Shown: positions 1-8,305 of the stretch, piece by piece | How the letters are laid out: every line of letters begins with the position of its first letter | How positions within the stretch are numbered: position 1 is the first letter of the stretch | Notes under the pieces: generated by a model | Databases searched by the model: none | The model's input: only the letters and a program-made list of their open reading frames with translations | What the model was told of the DNA's origin: nothing | Made by a program: the position numbers and the translations under genes | DNA from: Lineus longissimus | Taxonomy: Eukaryota; Nemertea; Pilidiophora; Heteronemertea; Lineidae | NCBI RefSeq assembly: GCF_910592395.1 | Contig: NC_088314.1 | Span: forward strand, 8,494,001-8,558,000 | DNA: 64,000 nt | Reading direction: 5' to 3'

Positions 1-351
1 AGCTGGAGGTATTTGTTGTCTCCAAACACTCATACTGACTAATACTGGCGGTGTGCGTCAATCATAAAGTCTCCTCCTCATTCTGAAGGTGGATACGCAC
101 AACGCTGGTAGATCGCCGGGCATGCCAACACAGTCAACCCGCTTGGATGGAGCTGTCGTTTCGCTCATATCATCGGCGAGACGTCTCGGTCTTCATAAGT
201 CCACTAAAAGTGGCCCCATGTGCTACACTGTGCATCTTGAAGTGGGACAGGCCAATTTAATCTCCATTCCCGCGTTGTTTGGCGAGGCAACCAATTATTA
301 CTTACCTCTAGTTCGGTATTTAATGATATGATTATTATCCGAAGATAATCC

Positions 352-1365
352 ATGAAGATAAGCATTGACGAAACGATGGATTTCACGATCGCGCCCCCTC
401 TCAATGGTGAAATATCTCCAGAAGAAGAGAGAATATTTTCTGGGTTATTACTAACAATTAACAAAATTCTCACACCGGCCGTTATAGTGCTCGGTTTATT
501 CGGAAACATTTTGTCCATCATCATTCTCGGTCAGCCCCAGCATGCTAAAGTAACAACATGCTTCTACATGCGCGTCTTATCCGCGTTTGACTCAACAATT
601 CTACTGACTCAAGTCCTAGTCCGATGTGTTGTCAACTATCACCCAAATCTCGTGATCGAATACGGAAGTTTCTTTTGTCCAATGATGCTTTTTACGGGTG
701 GTACATTCGGTCTTTCTAATCTGACAATCGCCGCCATGACACTGGATAGGTTTTTAGCTGTGCGATTTCCTCTAAAAGTTGCCAGCTGGTGCACGAAGAG
801 ACGATGTAAGATAACAGTTGCTACGATCAGCATTTTCTGTTTGGTTGTGACAATACCATTTAGCATGCGGACTTTCAACCCTAAAGCTTTAGTCCTCAAA
901 GATATCTGTGGATTTGATCGCGCAATGTTTCCCGAATGGTACCCTCAAATGATACACGTTCTTCACTCGACATGCATGCTGACCGCCCCCTTTTCCCTTA
1001 TTCTTATCTTCAACATCACAATTGTGTTAACCCTAATAGGCCAGCGAGTCTGCAACACAAAATCACAGCTACACAACCAAGGATCCAAGAAGTCAGATAG
1101 CCACGTCACCGTTCTACTTTTCGCAGTCACAATCACATTCTTCGTTACCAACATCCCTTGGACCGTTGACCAATGGCTGTGGGATATATTGCTTGTTGTT
1201 CATGATAACACTAAGCGGCTAAGAATGGTAAGGAAGGTTGTTTACGAATTCGAACTTCTCTTACTTTTCGTCAACCCCTCTGTTAATTTCTACGTGTATT
1301 GCCTAGCCTGCCGTAAATTCAGAGAAGATGTGGGAGTATTACTTTGTCAATACCGGCAAATGTAG
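352..1365 (+). CDS. Class A (rhodopsin-like) GPCR, tandem copy 1
   Basis: A 337-residue single-exon seven-helix receptor of the plasma membrane. Visible landmarks are TM1 with the GN pair (LFGNILS, about residue 50), TM2 with LSAFD, TM3 ending in TLDRFLAVRFP (DRF in place of DRY), TM4 at about 155-170, TM5 at about 215-230, TM6 ending TNIPWTVDQW in place of the CWxP motif, and TM7 with NPSVNFYVYC. The NxSxNFYxY pattern resembles invertebrate peptide (FMRFamide-type) receptors, but no ligand can be named. A start at the ATG for MDFTIAPP, nine codons in, is also possible. Copies 2 (24513) and 3 (28555) differ at only a few residues. There is no frameshift or internal stop. Confidence 0.9.
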   Translation: MKISIDETMDFTIAPPLNGEISPEEERIFSGLLLTINKILTPAVIVLGLFGNILSIIILGQPQHAKVTTCFYMRVLSAFDSTILLTQVLVRCVVNYHPNLVIEYGSFFCPMMLFTGGTFGLSNLTIAAMTLDRFLAVRFPLKVASWCTKRRCKITVATISIFCLVVTIPFSMRTFNPKALVLKDICGFDRAMFPEWYPQMIHVLHSTCMLTAPFSLILIFNITIVLTLIGQRVCNTKSQLHNQGSKKSDSHVTVLLFAVTITFFVTNIPWTVDQWLWDILLVVHDNTKRLRMVRKVVYEFELLLLFVNPSVNFYVYCLACRKFREDVGVLLCQYRQM

Positions 1366-2776
1366 ACCAAGATCTCCAGGCATGTAGCATGGAGGTTGCA
1401 TAGAGGTTGCAGGGAGGGGGAGTGGCGCAACCCAAAAAATATCGAATCTAAAACAATTATGTTAAAGCAACTACCGCACAGAGGCGTGGCAGTCGCTTTT
1501 GTTGTTCTTGTGGTTGAAATGGACGCCCTTGCGTTTAAAACTGAATAAGGCAAGGGCCTCCATTTCACAACGACAAAAAATCCAGGAGGAATTCAGGAGG
1601 TTGGGTGTTACAGTAGAAAACTTTAAGACATTTCAATATCCCAAAATCATTGCCTGGTCTCTGTTTCTGTTTCATCTTTGAAGATATATGAAGATATATG
1701 ATATATGATAAAAGAGGGCTGGACTTTTTTACTGATACAAACTACGAAGAACGATTTGCGGATGTCGTCGGCAGTATCTGTGTGATTCCCATTGTCAAGT
1801 AATTGCGGAGAACAATAACGCACGATGGAGGCAGGCAGGCGGACCAGTCTGGTTGCAAACGCTCTAGTTGCGCTAATGATTGTGGAGGAAACGCGATCAT
1901 CCGGGCATGGAAAGGAGCGGCGAAGGTTGGAGCCAGTTAAGCAAAAATACTGCATGACGAAGAGAGCCGTGTTTCAAGTTGTCAACATTATTTAGAAAAC
2001 TATAGACGATACGCTAGTATATGAATGTAATATCTTTGTTTAGACATGATGTTTCGTCTTGTTGCCATTATGCTTTATATGGCAAACAAAGCATAACGAA
2101 AGATAGCCGTTGATGTGTTTTCCTTGACCACTTGTAATTACGAACGGTGTACCCCTTTAAAGCGTGACTGACTCCCACTTACACATCAGTTAAAATGATT
2201 TGAGGATTGAGTCGTAGAACTTCATTTCATCTACATGTACGTGTATTTTTGTTCCTTTTCGGTTTATTAGATGACCGTGGGATTCTCAAATATCAAACCC
2301 TGAAGCAATATTTTTTTCTCTCGTGACCTGTAAGTCATCTGGAAGTCTGATTTGATATGGATGCATGCATTAGTAATTGACAATGCAGCACCCCGGCTAT
2401 TAGCAGGCTCATTTGGCATGACAATCTATGAAGGTTACGTGCACCATCCAATTTTGAAAATACTCTTGGAGGTACATTTGTAATTAATTGTCTTGTTGAC
2501 CAACAAGGCAATTATACTCCAATGTTCTAGAACCTTCGAAAAACTGTAATTCGCATCGTATTAAACATGCGTTTGACCACCGGAAACTATCACGTCACCC
2601 CTGAGATCACCACTGATGACCACAAACCCGGATTGGCTGGATGCAGGGCGTGCCAAGGCAATCTCCCAATGAGAGGAATAGCTGCCATTTGCTGCCTCTT
2701 GAACCGGAAGAGACCAACTGGAAGAGGTCAAATGTACGCTAGTAAACGGTGCTAGTATCACTAAGCACCGCTGCCA
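1366..2776. other. Intergenic part of GPCR unit 1
   Basis: There is no convincing gene here. The stretch is nearly identical to 25527-26896 and to parts of 29569-32266, with small indels. It contains a dispersed motif TTACGAACGGTGTACCCC near 2136, which recurs elsewhere in the window, and a GC-richer block at about 2567-2760 just before the broken second GPCR. Short ORFs on both strands are not convincing. Confidence 0.7.
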
Positions 2777-3121
2777 ATGGCCAGGCTGGGATATTGCGTG
2801 ATCTTTAACGTCGCAATCATACTAACACTTGTAAAACAGCGAGTCCGCAGTGCCGAGTCTCAGCTACATTTCCAAGGAACCAAGAAGAAAGACGGCCATG
2901 TCACCGTCCTACTTTTCGCTGTGACCATCACCTTCTTCATCACGAATATCCCATGGACCGTCGACCAATGGGTCTAGGAGGTCTCTCCACTCGACCAGAG
3001 CTCACGCCTGAAAAGGATCAGGAAGGTCGTGTATGAAATAGAATTGCTTTTGATGTATCTCAACCCGTCTGTTAACTTCTACGTTTACTGTCTCGCTTGT
3101 GGGAAATTCAGAGACGACGTT
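2777..3121 (+). pseudogene. Second GPCR, 3' half only (split by the Polinton)
   Basis: This codes for TM5 to TM7 of a GPCR close to the intact minus-strand copy at 33126-34244: FNVAIILTLVKQRV (TM5/ICL3), TVLLFAVTITFF (TM6), then YLNPSVNFYVYC (TM7). TM1-TM4 are missing. The reading frame is broken after DQWV, where the tryptophan codon of the intact relative is TAG (2977). Unit 2 shares this stop at 27095-27097, so the gene was dead before the units duplicated. The Polinton interrupts it after GKFRDDV, and the remaining codons run 23221-23280 to a TGA. The last 6 bp (3116-3121, GACGTT) are the left target-site duplication. Confidence 0.88.
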
Positions 3122-3396
3122 AGAATATATGTATTGTGGTGGTAGGAATCTAGGTAATTCTAAGCTATTTTAACAAAAGCCCTTACAGGCCTTTTTGTCT
3201 CAAATTAGCTTAGAAACCCCTAAGAACCAGACACCACAATACATATATTCTATCATTCATTAGATTCCCAGTGAAGCGTTGCAATGAAATGGTCAGTGAA
3301 GCGTTGCAGTGAAATGGTAAGGGAATACTAGAGTTCAATGGGTTAATGTAATCATGACTTACTGTATTCCAACAGAAAGTACACGTCAATAGCTTT
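3122..3396 (+). repeat. Polinton left terminal inverted repeat
   Basis: A 275-bp repeat matching the reverse complement of 22940-23214 without any difference I can see; similarity stops after CAATAGCTTT. The outer 130 bp (3122-3251) is itself an imperfect palindrome: the first 20 bases AGAATATATGTATTGTGGTG recur inverted at 3232-3251, and TTCTAAGCTA pairs with TAGCTTAGAA further in. Inside that lie two 25-bp direct repeats (3269-3293 and 3294-3318, CAGTGAAGCGTTGCA...). Confidence 0.97.
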
Positions 3397-3475
3397 TTTC
3401 CGTGCATTTTACCTGATATATGATGTTGGCACTGTTCACTGCATGTACATAATTTTACTAGTAAATAAATAGAAA

Positions 3476-4732
3476 ATGGCAACAGGATATTTATTAAATA
3501 CCGAAAGGGCACATAAGATTCCACTTGGTTTAAAAGCTGAGAGGCAGCATCATATCATTACTCATAACCCATCATCTGCTAACCCCAAAGAAACACTGTA
3601 TGTTAGAATACCGGCATTGCGAGAGAATACATTCTTTGTACCTAAATCTCTTTATCTGTCTGCTGATGTAACCATTTCTGGTAATTCTAAAAATAGTGTT
3701 GTAAATAATCTTGGTAGAAACCTGATTTCAAAGATGGTGGTTAAGTGGGGAACAGAGCAGATATTTGACCTTGACGAATACAGTCATTATTCTACATTTA
3801 AAGATCTGTGGTTTACAGAAGAAGAAAGAAATGATAGAGTTTTTCAGGGTATTCAGTCAAAAAATCTTAGAGAATTAAGATCAGGAGTCGCTGAAGCTGA
3901 TGTCACTGGAGAAACAGCTAATGAAAAGACTTTAAAGAAAGTGTTTGACAAGAAGTACAAAATACCATTAGATTTTGAACTATTCCATCATCATGCTCCA
4001 TTTTACAAGTTTCCAATTCAAGAAGATGTGATTATTGAAATAACTTTAGCACCAAAGGAGGAAATCATAGTCACCACAACCACAGCTAGCATGGGCTACA
4101 AACTAGAGAATATTTGTTTTGAATATGATACCGTAACCAACAAAATGATTGCTAGTCAATTGAGTAACAAGTACAACTCTGGATTCTCAATATTTTATGA
4201 TTGGGTAGACCATTTTAAGACAGTCAATGTTACTGCTAATGAAACACTAATTAATGAGAACATCAACTTTCCAAGAATGTCTATTAAAGGATTATTATTA
4301 CTATTTGTGTCTGACTATGTAGATGGAGCTAGAGATTCAGAGAAGTTTGAAAACCCTAACATAAGTAAAGTGCAGATCACAATAGAGGGTGTTGCCAATC
4401 AGGTGTTCCCAGAAGGAATGAGAATGATGGATCAATGGGAGGAGATCAAGAAACATTTTATGTCTGAAGATTTGAAGAAAACTCATGACTGTAACATGAC
4501 CATGGAAAAATACTATGGTGATTCTAATCACTATGGTTTATGGTTGGACCTGAGAACTTCTGAGGATAATCGTCTTCACGGATCAGGAAAGAAGCTCCAG
4601 AACACAAAAGATGGTATTCAATTATCTATTACAAAGAAATCTGGAAAGGGACCATACAAAATGCACATATTCGTGGTTTCTGACGCCCAGGTAAACATCC
4701 AGAATTCTCAGATTGCTTCACTCCAGCACTGA
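3476..4732 (+). CDS. Polinton major capsid protein (double jelly-roll)
   Basis: A 418-residue protein in the first position after the left terminal repeat. It resembles the Polinton major capsid (hexon-like, PY) family: an N-terminal NPKETLYVRIPALREN strand region, FVPKSLYLSADV, NNLGRNLISKMVVKWGTEQIFDLDEYS at about residues 78-103, the TFKDLWFTEEERND segment, and a second half with ENINFPRMSIKGLLLLF and NISKVQITIEGVANQVFPEG. Family members form the pseudohexameric capsomers of the predicted icosahedral particle. The start sits in TAAATAGAAAATGG, a pattern shared with 15747. The family assignment rests on remembered patterns, not on a search. Confidence 0.85.
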   Translation: MATGYLLNTERAHKIPLGLKAERQHHIITHNPSSANPKETLYVRIPALRENTFFVPKSLYLSADVTISGNSKNSVVNNLGRNLISKMVVKWGTEQIFDLDEYSHYSTFKDLWFTEEERNDRVFQGIQSKNLRELRSGVAEADVTGETANEKTLKKVFDKKYKIPLDFELFHHHAPFYKFPIQEDVIIEITLAPKEEIIVTTTTASMGYKLENICFEYDTVTNKMIASQLSNKYNSGFSIFYDWVDHFKTVNVTANETLINENINFPRMSIKGLLLLFVSDYVDGARDSEKFENPNISKVQITIEGVANQVFPEGMRMMDQWEEIKKHFMSEDLKKTHDCNMTMEKYYGDSNHYGLWLDLRTSEDNRLHGSGKKLQNTKDGIQLSITKKSGKGPYKMHIFVVSDAQVNIQNSQIASLQH

Positions 4733-4742
4733 GGTGCTGCAA

Positions 4743-4753
4743 GAACAGAGTTC
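4743..4753. repeat. Single box-1 palindrome (GAAC-AGA-GTTC)
   Basis: A lone copy of the 11-bp box-1 palindrome of the two-box repeat, in the short spacer after the capsid gene, followed by GAAACAAAGTTC nearby. Lone boxes with 4-bp arms are expected by chance about once per 256 positions, so this one is only suggestive. Confidence 0.4.
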
Positions 4754-4844
4754 GCTCCAACACTGAAACAAAGTTCGTACAACACTAAATTAAATACTGA
4801 ATACTAGATAAATGAGTTTTACTAGTGATTTTCTAAGTAATTAA

Positions 4845-5081
4845 ATGGATACACCAGGAAAGAAAGATATCATAAATACACTGTATCAAAGTTTACTGTT
4901 GGCATCAACAACAATTGGTTACTCTATGTTACTGAAAAGGTTCTTGAGAATCAATATTGGTCCCCCAAGTCAGGCCAACCTAGAGGAAATTCTTAAACTG
5001 GGAGGAACTGTAGCTATTAGTAATGGAACATTAGAGTACCTTTACGATCAAGGAATCCTACCCAGAAATATTATGAAGTAA
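4845..5081 (+). CDS. Small Polinton protein with hydrophobic N-half
   Basis: A 78-residue protein between the capsid genes. A hydrophobic stretch (residues about 12-28, LYQSLLLASTTIGYSMLL) is followed by a basic turn and RINIGPPSQANLEEILKLG, and it ends in YDQGILPRNIMK. Small proteins of this form (one hydrophobic segment, LR-x-D/N-x-G, a C-terminal IIP-type ending) sit in the same place in many Polintons. It is probably a virion or membrane component; the molecular role is unknown. The start lies in TAATTAAATGG. Confidence 0.7.
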   Translation: MDTPGKKDIINTLYQSLLLASTTIGYSMLLKRFLRINIGPPSQANLEEILKLGGTVAISNGTLEYLYDQGILPRNIMK

Positions 5082-5138
5082 GAATAATTTACTTATTTGA
5101 TAAAAGGTAAATTTGAAAACGAAAATTTGCTTAAGTAA

Positions 5139-5906
5139 ATGGTTACTGTAATGAACATAGATTCAAGTGACTATTCAGATCAGAGTTCAAGTGATTTAAC
5201 AGTCAATCTCAAGACTGAAATTCAGGATGCATGTAGCATCACTTTAACTTTTGCAGTAATACCTTGTACATTCTACAACATAAGTGCAGCCAGGGAGAAT
5301 AACCGAATCAAAGTTAAGGGGTTTGATGTGGCAGAGATTACGCTACCAGATGGTCTCTATGACCTACAGAGCTTTTCAAAAGTATTTGCGGATAAGTTGA
5401 AAGAAAATAGTATGAGTAGAGGTGCTGTCAGATTTGACCTTGAAGAACCAACAGGTAAGGCCATCTTACACTTCCTAAAGAGAAAAAATGAGGCGCATTA
5501 TCAGATCTATTTTATTGGTAAAAGTAATGAATTATTTGGCATGAAATCAGAATGGCCTTACCCTTTAGACAATAAAAGTAAGGATGATGTTGTAAGCGAG
5601 AAACCCATCAATTTTAGACCAATTAACCATTTTGTTTTTCACTGTGACATAATCGAATCTAATAGTGTATTAAGTAATGGTGAAGCATCTGATGTGCTAA
5701 CCACAAGACCAATAAAGGAAGCTAATTTTGGGGATTTAATAGCATACACATTTGAGAAACCAATAGCAATTCCCTGTAAACCAAGATTCAATAAGCTGAA
5801 TATTCGCTTAACTGATGAAAAAGGTGAAATCATCGATCTTAATGGTCATAATGTACAGTACCAATTGGTATTAACTCGAGCTATGCTCTCAGGGACACAT
5901 CATTGA
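5139..5906 (+). CDS. Polinton minor capsid (penton-like) protein
   Basis: A 255-residue protein matching the Polinton minor capsid pattern, a single jelly-roll that would occupy capsid five-fold vertices. Visible features are the N-terminal MNIDSSDYSD, an early beta segment (CSITLTFAVIPCTFYNIS), EITLPDGLYDLQSFSKVF in the middle, and the C-terminal KLNIRLTDEKGEIIDLNGHN motif. The last residues (RAMLSGTHH) overlap a degenerate two-box repeat copy at 5878-5902. The start is in AAGTAAATGG. A second protein with a similar C-terminal motif is encoded at 15747-16697. Confidence 0.82.
   Translation: MVTVMNIDSSDYSDQSSSDLTVNLKTEIQDACSITLTFAVIPCTFYNISAARENNRIKVKGFDVAEITLPDGLYDLQSFSKVFADKLKENSMSRGAVRFDLEEPTGKAILHFLKRKNEAHYQIYFIGKSNELFGMKSEWPYPLDNKSKDDVVSEKPINFRPINHFVFHCDIIESNSVLSNGEASDVLTTRPIKEANFGDLIAYTFEKPIAIPCKPRFNKLNIRLTDEKGEIIDLNGHNVQYQLVLTRAMLSGTHH
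5878..5902 (+). repeat. Degenerate two-box repeat copy
   Basis: GAGC-TAT-GCTC (5878-5888) is intact, followed by TCA and a decayed box 2 (GGGACACATCA). It overlaps the last codons of the minor capsid gene, so the repeat supplies part of its C terminus. Confidence 0.55.
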
Positions 5907-5928
5907 AATTAAAATTCATTGGAATTAA

Positions 5929-6387
5929 ATGGCTGGCATTGGCATGTTATTTGGATCTGCAATAATCAATGGATTAGCATTCACTGGATCCGGTTACCTT
6001 TTTAAAAAACTAGACAAGAATGGCTATGAGACTGAAGTGAAAAGACATGATTTGGCTCAGGAGCAATTACAAAAAGCTTCAACCGAATGGGAGGAGCATA
6101 GGAAAAGTACCATTGACTTCGTTAACCTTGAATTAAAGAGAGAAAGAGACGCTTCTATTGATTTTAACAATACTGATTCAGCACTTACTGTTTACAATCA
6201 TTTACATCCAGAAAGAACTATTGTACTACCTCAGCGACCACAATTAAGTGATTACTACCAACCTAATGATGAAATGAAGAAATACGAGTACCTATGGATT
6301 ATCCTAGGACTTAGTGGTTTAGGGTTAATAATTTATTATTTTACTAGGGTTAGAAAGACTAAGACAACTGATCGGACACAGTCCTGA
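5929..6387 (+). CDS. Polinton membrane protein, two hydrophobic segments
   Basis: A 152-residue protein. A glycine-rich hydrophobic N terminus (IGMLFGSAIINGLAFTGSGY) is followed by a charged helical region (about residues 30-95, likely coiled coil) and a C-terminal membrane segment YLWIILGLSGLGLIIYYFTR (about 122-141) with a basic tail. Position just downstream of the capsid genes suggests a virion membrane or assembly role; no enzymatic motif is seen. The start is in GGAATTAAATGG. The last codons and the stop come from a run of three 19-bp repeats. Confidence 0.65.
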   Translation: MAGIGMLFGSAIINGLAFTGSGYLFKKLDKNGYETEVKRHDLAQEQLQKASTEWEEHRKSTIDFVNLELKRERDASIDFNNTDSALTVYNHLHPERTIVLPQRPQLSDYYQPNDEMKKYEYLWIILGLSGLGLIIYYFTRVRKTKTTDRTQS

Positions 6388-6422
6388 TGATCGGGCACAG
6401 TCCTGATGATCGGACACAGTCC
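6374..6422. repeat. Three 19-bp repeats built on the box-2 palindrome
   Basis: Three copies of a GGAC-ACA-GTCC-type palindrome (6374-6384, 6393-6403 with GGGC in the left arm, 6412-6422) separated by TGATGATC, an exact 19-bp period. The array covers the end of the gene at 5929-6387 and the gap to the convergent ATPase gene. It uses box 2 of the two-box repeat without box 1. Confidence 0.85.
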
Positions 6423-6440
6423 TGATGATGAGAAGCGGGA

Positions 6441-7061
6441 CTAAGATTTTTGATGTGAAAGAGTAAATCCAAATGGATGTTGTAGTCTAATGATCAGTTT
6501 TGATCCTTTTTTCATCTTAAGTTCTTCTATGTAGTACTGTCTTTTCTCCTTAGGAATAACACTGTTTTCTTCTAAGGCATCTTTCATGGCTGATTCATCC
6601 TTATTAAAAAATAATACTAAAATTCTTATGTTCTCTCTGTAGTCCTTGACAACTGAATTGTACTTCTGAACTAGTAACCAAACAGTGAGATTGTAGTGCC
6701 TGCCGGAAAAGGCAAGATTACATAACTCGGACACCTTCTTTTTTGTGTCTCTCAAATTAGCACAGTCATCAATGAGGAATAATGTGTTAGAACCAGCAAA
6801 GGTCAGAGTAGCAAACTGAAGCACAAGGTCCAAATTACTGGCCACAGCTTCGGGATTAACTATGTAGACGTTCTTGTCTTGGTAAATCCATTTCCTTTCA
6901 TATGTCTTATTGTTGAAATATGTTGGACAGAAAATGACTATGTTCTGGAACTTGTGCCGATACTCCTTTTCTAAGAGGTCAAGGGCAAAATATGTCTTAC
7001 CACAATTGGTAACACCAGAAATTAACATATTGTGTGGCTCGTAAATAAATACTTCACTCAT
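6441..7061 (-). CDS. Polinton packaging ATPase (FtsK/HerA-type)
   Basis: A 206-residue P-loop ATPase. Walker A is GVTNCGKT (residues about 16-23), Walker B is TLFLIDDCAN (about 92-101), followed by the FSGRHYNLTVWLLVQK segment that fits the sensor region of viral A32-like packaging ATPases. It would drive genome packaging into the predicted capsid. It is transcribed divergently from the integrase, whose ATG lies only 4 bp away (7062-7065), and convergently with the gene at 5929. No damage is seen. Confidence 0.9.
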   Translation of the reverse strand: MSEVFIYEPHNMLISGVTNCGKTYFALDLLEKEYRHKFQNIVIFCPTYFNNKTYERKWIYQDKNVYIVNPEAVASNLDLVLQFATLTFAGSNTLFLIDDCANLRDTKKKVSELCNLAFSGRHYNLTVWLLVQKYNSVVKDYRENIRILVLFFNKDESAMKDALEENSVIPKEKRQYYIEELKMKKGSKLIIRLQHPFGFTLSHQKS

Positions 7062-7069
7062 TTAAATGA
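7058..7069. promoter_or_regulatory. Shared bidirectional start, ATTTAAAT
   Basis: The start codons of the ATPase (minus, 7059-7061) and integrase (plus, 7066-7068) are separated only by TTAA, making the palindrome CATTTAAATG. Both genes therefore begin in TTTAAATG. Most other Polinton genes here begin in similar (T)TAAATG contexts, which points to an initiator-like element overlapping the start codon. That is inferred from sequence alone. Confidence 0.55.
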
Positions 7070-8217
7070 ATGTAAAGGATGACACACAGCAGTATCTAAG
7101 GGATTTGTACTACAACCCCGAGAGTCCCGTGGCTTACAGTTCTTTGAGTAAAATCTGGAAACAGGTCAAGGAAGATATGACTTCGTCACGAGAGCAGAGC
7201 ACAACTTCGTTGTTAGGGACAAAGTCCCGCTCAGGAAAACTTATTAAAAAAAAAGAAGTGAAAGAATTTCTAGAAACACTGCCAACTCACCAACTACACA
7301 AACCGGCCATTAAGAAATTCACCTTCAGGAAGACAATGGTATCGTACATCGATCAACAATGGCAAGCAGATCTGGTTGACATGCAGAAATTCGAGAAACA
7401 AAATAAAGGCAACAGATTCATTTTAACAGTCATAGATCTATTTAGTCGTTTTTCTTGGGCTCTAGCAGTTAAGAGTAAGAGGGGAGAAGAAATCAGAGAT
7501 GCATTTAAAGTGATATTTGAGGAAGCAAAACCAACGAAAATCCAGTTTGATGACGGTAAAGAATTTTACAACAAACACTTCAAGGAACTCTTAACAGAAA
7601 ATGACATAGAATGGTTCTCCACAAAATCTGATAAGAAGGCAGCAGTAGTAGAGAGATTCAATAGAACCCTTAAAGAAAAAATGTGGCGTTATTTCACCGC
7701 TAAGGAGACTGACAAGTGGATTGACGTTCTGGATGACCTGGTCAGCGGCTACAATAACACATTTCACTCATCAATAGGTATGAAACCTGTAGACGCCAGA
7801 AAGATGGAAAACGAAGGAACAGTGTGGTACAATCTTTACGGTCTTCACCTCAAAGAGACATTTGGTGATCCAAAGTACAAAGTAGGTGACAGTGTAAGAA
7901 TTTCAAAGTACAAGTCCATTTTCGGTAAAGGTTACATGCCCAACTACACTGAGGAGGTGTTCCAAATCAAACAGATCATATTTACTCACCCTATCGTCTA
8001 CCAGCTTGAGGATTACCACAAAGAAGAAATTCAAGGATATTTCTATGAAGAGGAATTGAGCTATGTTCCTAATCCTGACCAGCTAGAGTACAAGATCGAG
8101 AAAATCCTAAGGTACAAGACCAGTAAAGGCAAGAAATACGGATTAGTGAAGTGGAAGGGTTACAGTGATAAGTTCAATGAATGGTTACCAGTTTCTGATA
8201 TCAAATCATTGAAATGA
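7066..8217 (+). CDS. Polinton integrase (retroviral-type, chromodomain)
   Basis: A 383-residue integrase. The rve catalytic core spans about residues 95-220: D in QWQADLVDMQ, D in KIQFDDGKEF, and E in AAVVERFNRTLKEK fit the D-D-E triad for DNA strand transfer. The C terminus carries a chromodomain (KIEKILRYKTSKGKKYGLVKWKG..NEWLP, about 342-380), a common add-on thought to guide target choice. I see no clear N-terminal HHCC zinc module. At about residues 38-55 the sequence (TSSREQS..LLGTKSRSG) is encoded by a degenerate two-box repeat and a GGGAC-AAA-GTCCC palindrome, so the insertion stayed in frame outside the core. Confidence 0.93.
   Translation: MNVKDDTQQYLRDLYYNPESPVAYSSLSKIWKQVKEDMTSSREQSTTSLLGTKSRSGKLIKKKEVKEFLETLPTHQLHKPAIKKFTFRKTMVSYIDQQWQADLVDMQKFEKQNKGNRFILTVIDLFSRFSWALAVKSKRGEEIRDAFKVIFEEAKPTKIQFDDGKEFYNKHFKELLTENDIEWFSTKSDKKAAVVERFNRTLKEKMWRYFTAKETDKWIDVLDDLVSGYNNTFHSSIGMKPVDARKMENEGTVWYNLYGLHLKETFGDPKYKVGDSVRISKYKSIFGKGYMPNYTEEVFQIKQIIFTHPIVYQLEDYHKEEIQGYFYEEELSYVPNPDQLEYKIEKILRYKTSKGKKYGLVKWKGYSDKFNEWLPVSDIKSLK
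7179..7228. repeat. Two-box repeat remnants inside the integrase ORF
   Basis: A decayed reverse-oriented copy (GACTTCGTCAC, then GAGAGCAGAGC, 7179-7200) and a strong 13-bp palindrome GGGAC-AAA-GTCCC (7216-7228). Both lie in frame in the integrase N-terminal region. Confidence 0.6.
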
Positions 8218-8232
8218 AATAAAGTCTCTAAA

Positions 8233-8246
8233 GTGACTTAAGTCAC
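8233..8246. repeat. 14-bp perfect palindrome GTGACTTAAGTCAC
   Basis: A perfect palindrome in the 88-bp spacer between the integrase and the HNH-like gene, followed by GAACAAGTTC. It could be a transcript-end hairpin or a protein site; nothing in the sequence decides. Confidence 0.5.
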
Positions 8247-8305
8247 AAGAACAAGTTCGAAAAACGTAATTTAAAAAAAAAATGTCCTACTAAATAAAGA
8301 AAGAA

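Larger units (their letters stand above)
1..3121. repeat. Tandem GPCR unit 1, left part
   Basis: This is the first of three tandem units of about 4.07 kb. It begins with the AGCTGGAGGTATTTGTTG block that also opens unit 2 (24168) and unit 3 (28201). The order inside is a leader of about 350 bp, an intact GPCR gene, about 1.4 kb of intergenic DNA, then the 3' half of a second GPCR. Near-identity along the whole length, including non-coding DNA, shows recent duplication. The unit resumes at 23215 after the Polinton insertion. The window may begin inside an earlier copy. Confidence 0.9.

Noticed and set aside
4743-4753. Every isolated 4-bp-arm palindrome as a copy of the two-box repeat
   Set aside because: Arms of 4 bp with a 3-nt centre occur about once per 256 positions by chance; only copies with both boxes at 3-nt spacing are counted as clear.
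6383-6430. CTGATGA next to GGAC..GTCC stems, as in a hammerhead ribozyme
   Set aside because: The invariant GAAA after the second stem and the cleavage-site helix are missing, and the CTGATGA spacer is confined to this one array.
8233-8246. Palindrome as a bacterial-type terminator or operator
   Set aside because: It is in a eukaryotic transposon; there is no U-run, and the function cannot be judged from sequence.
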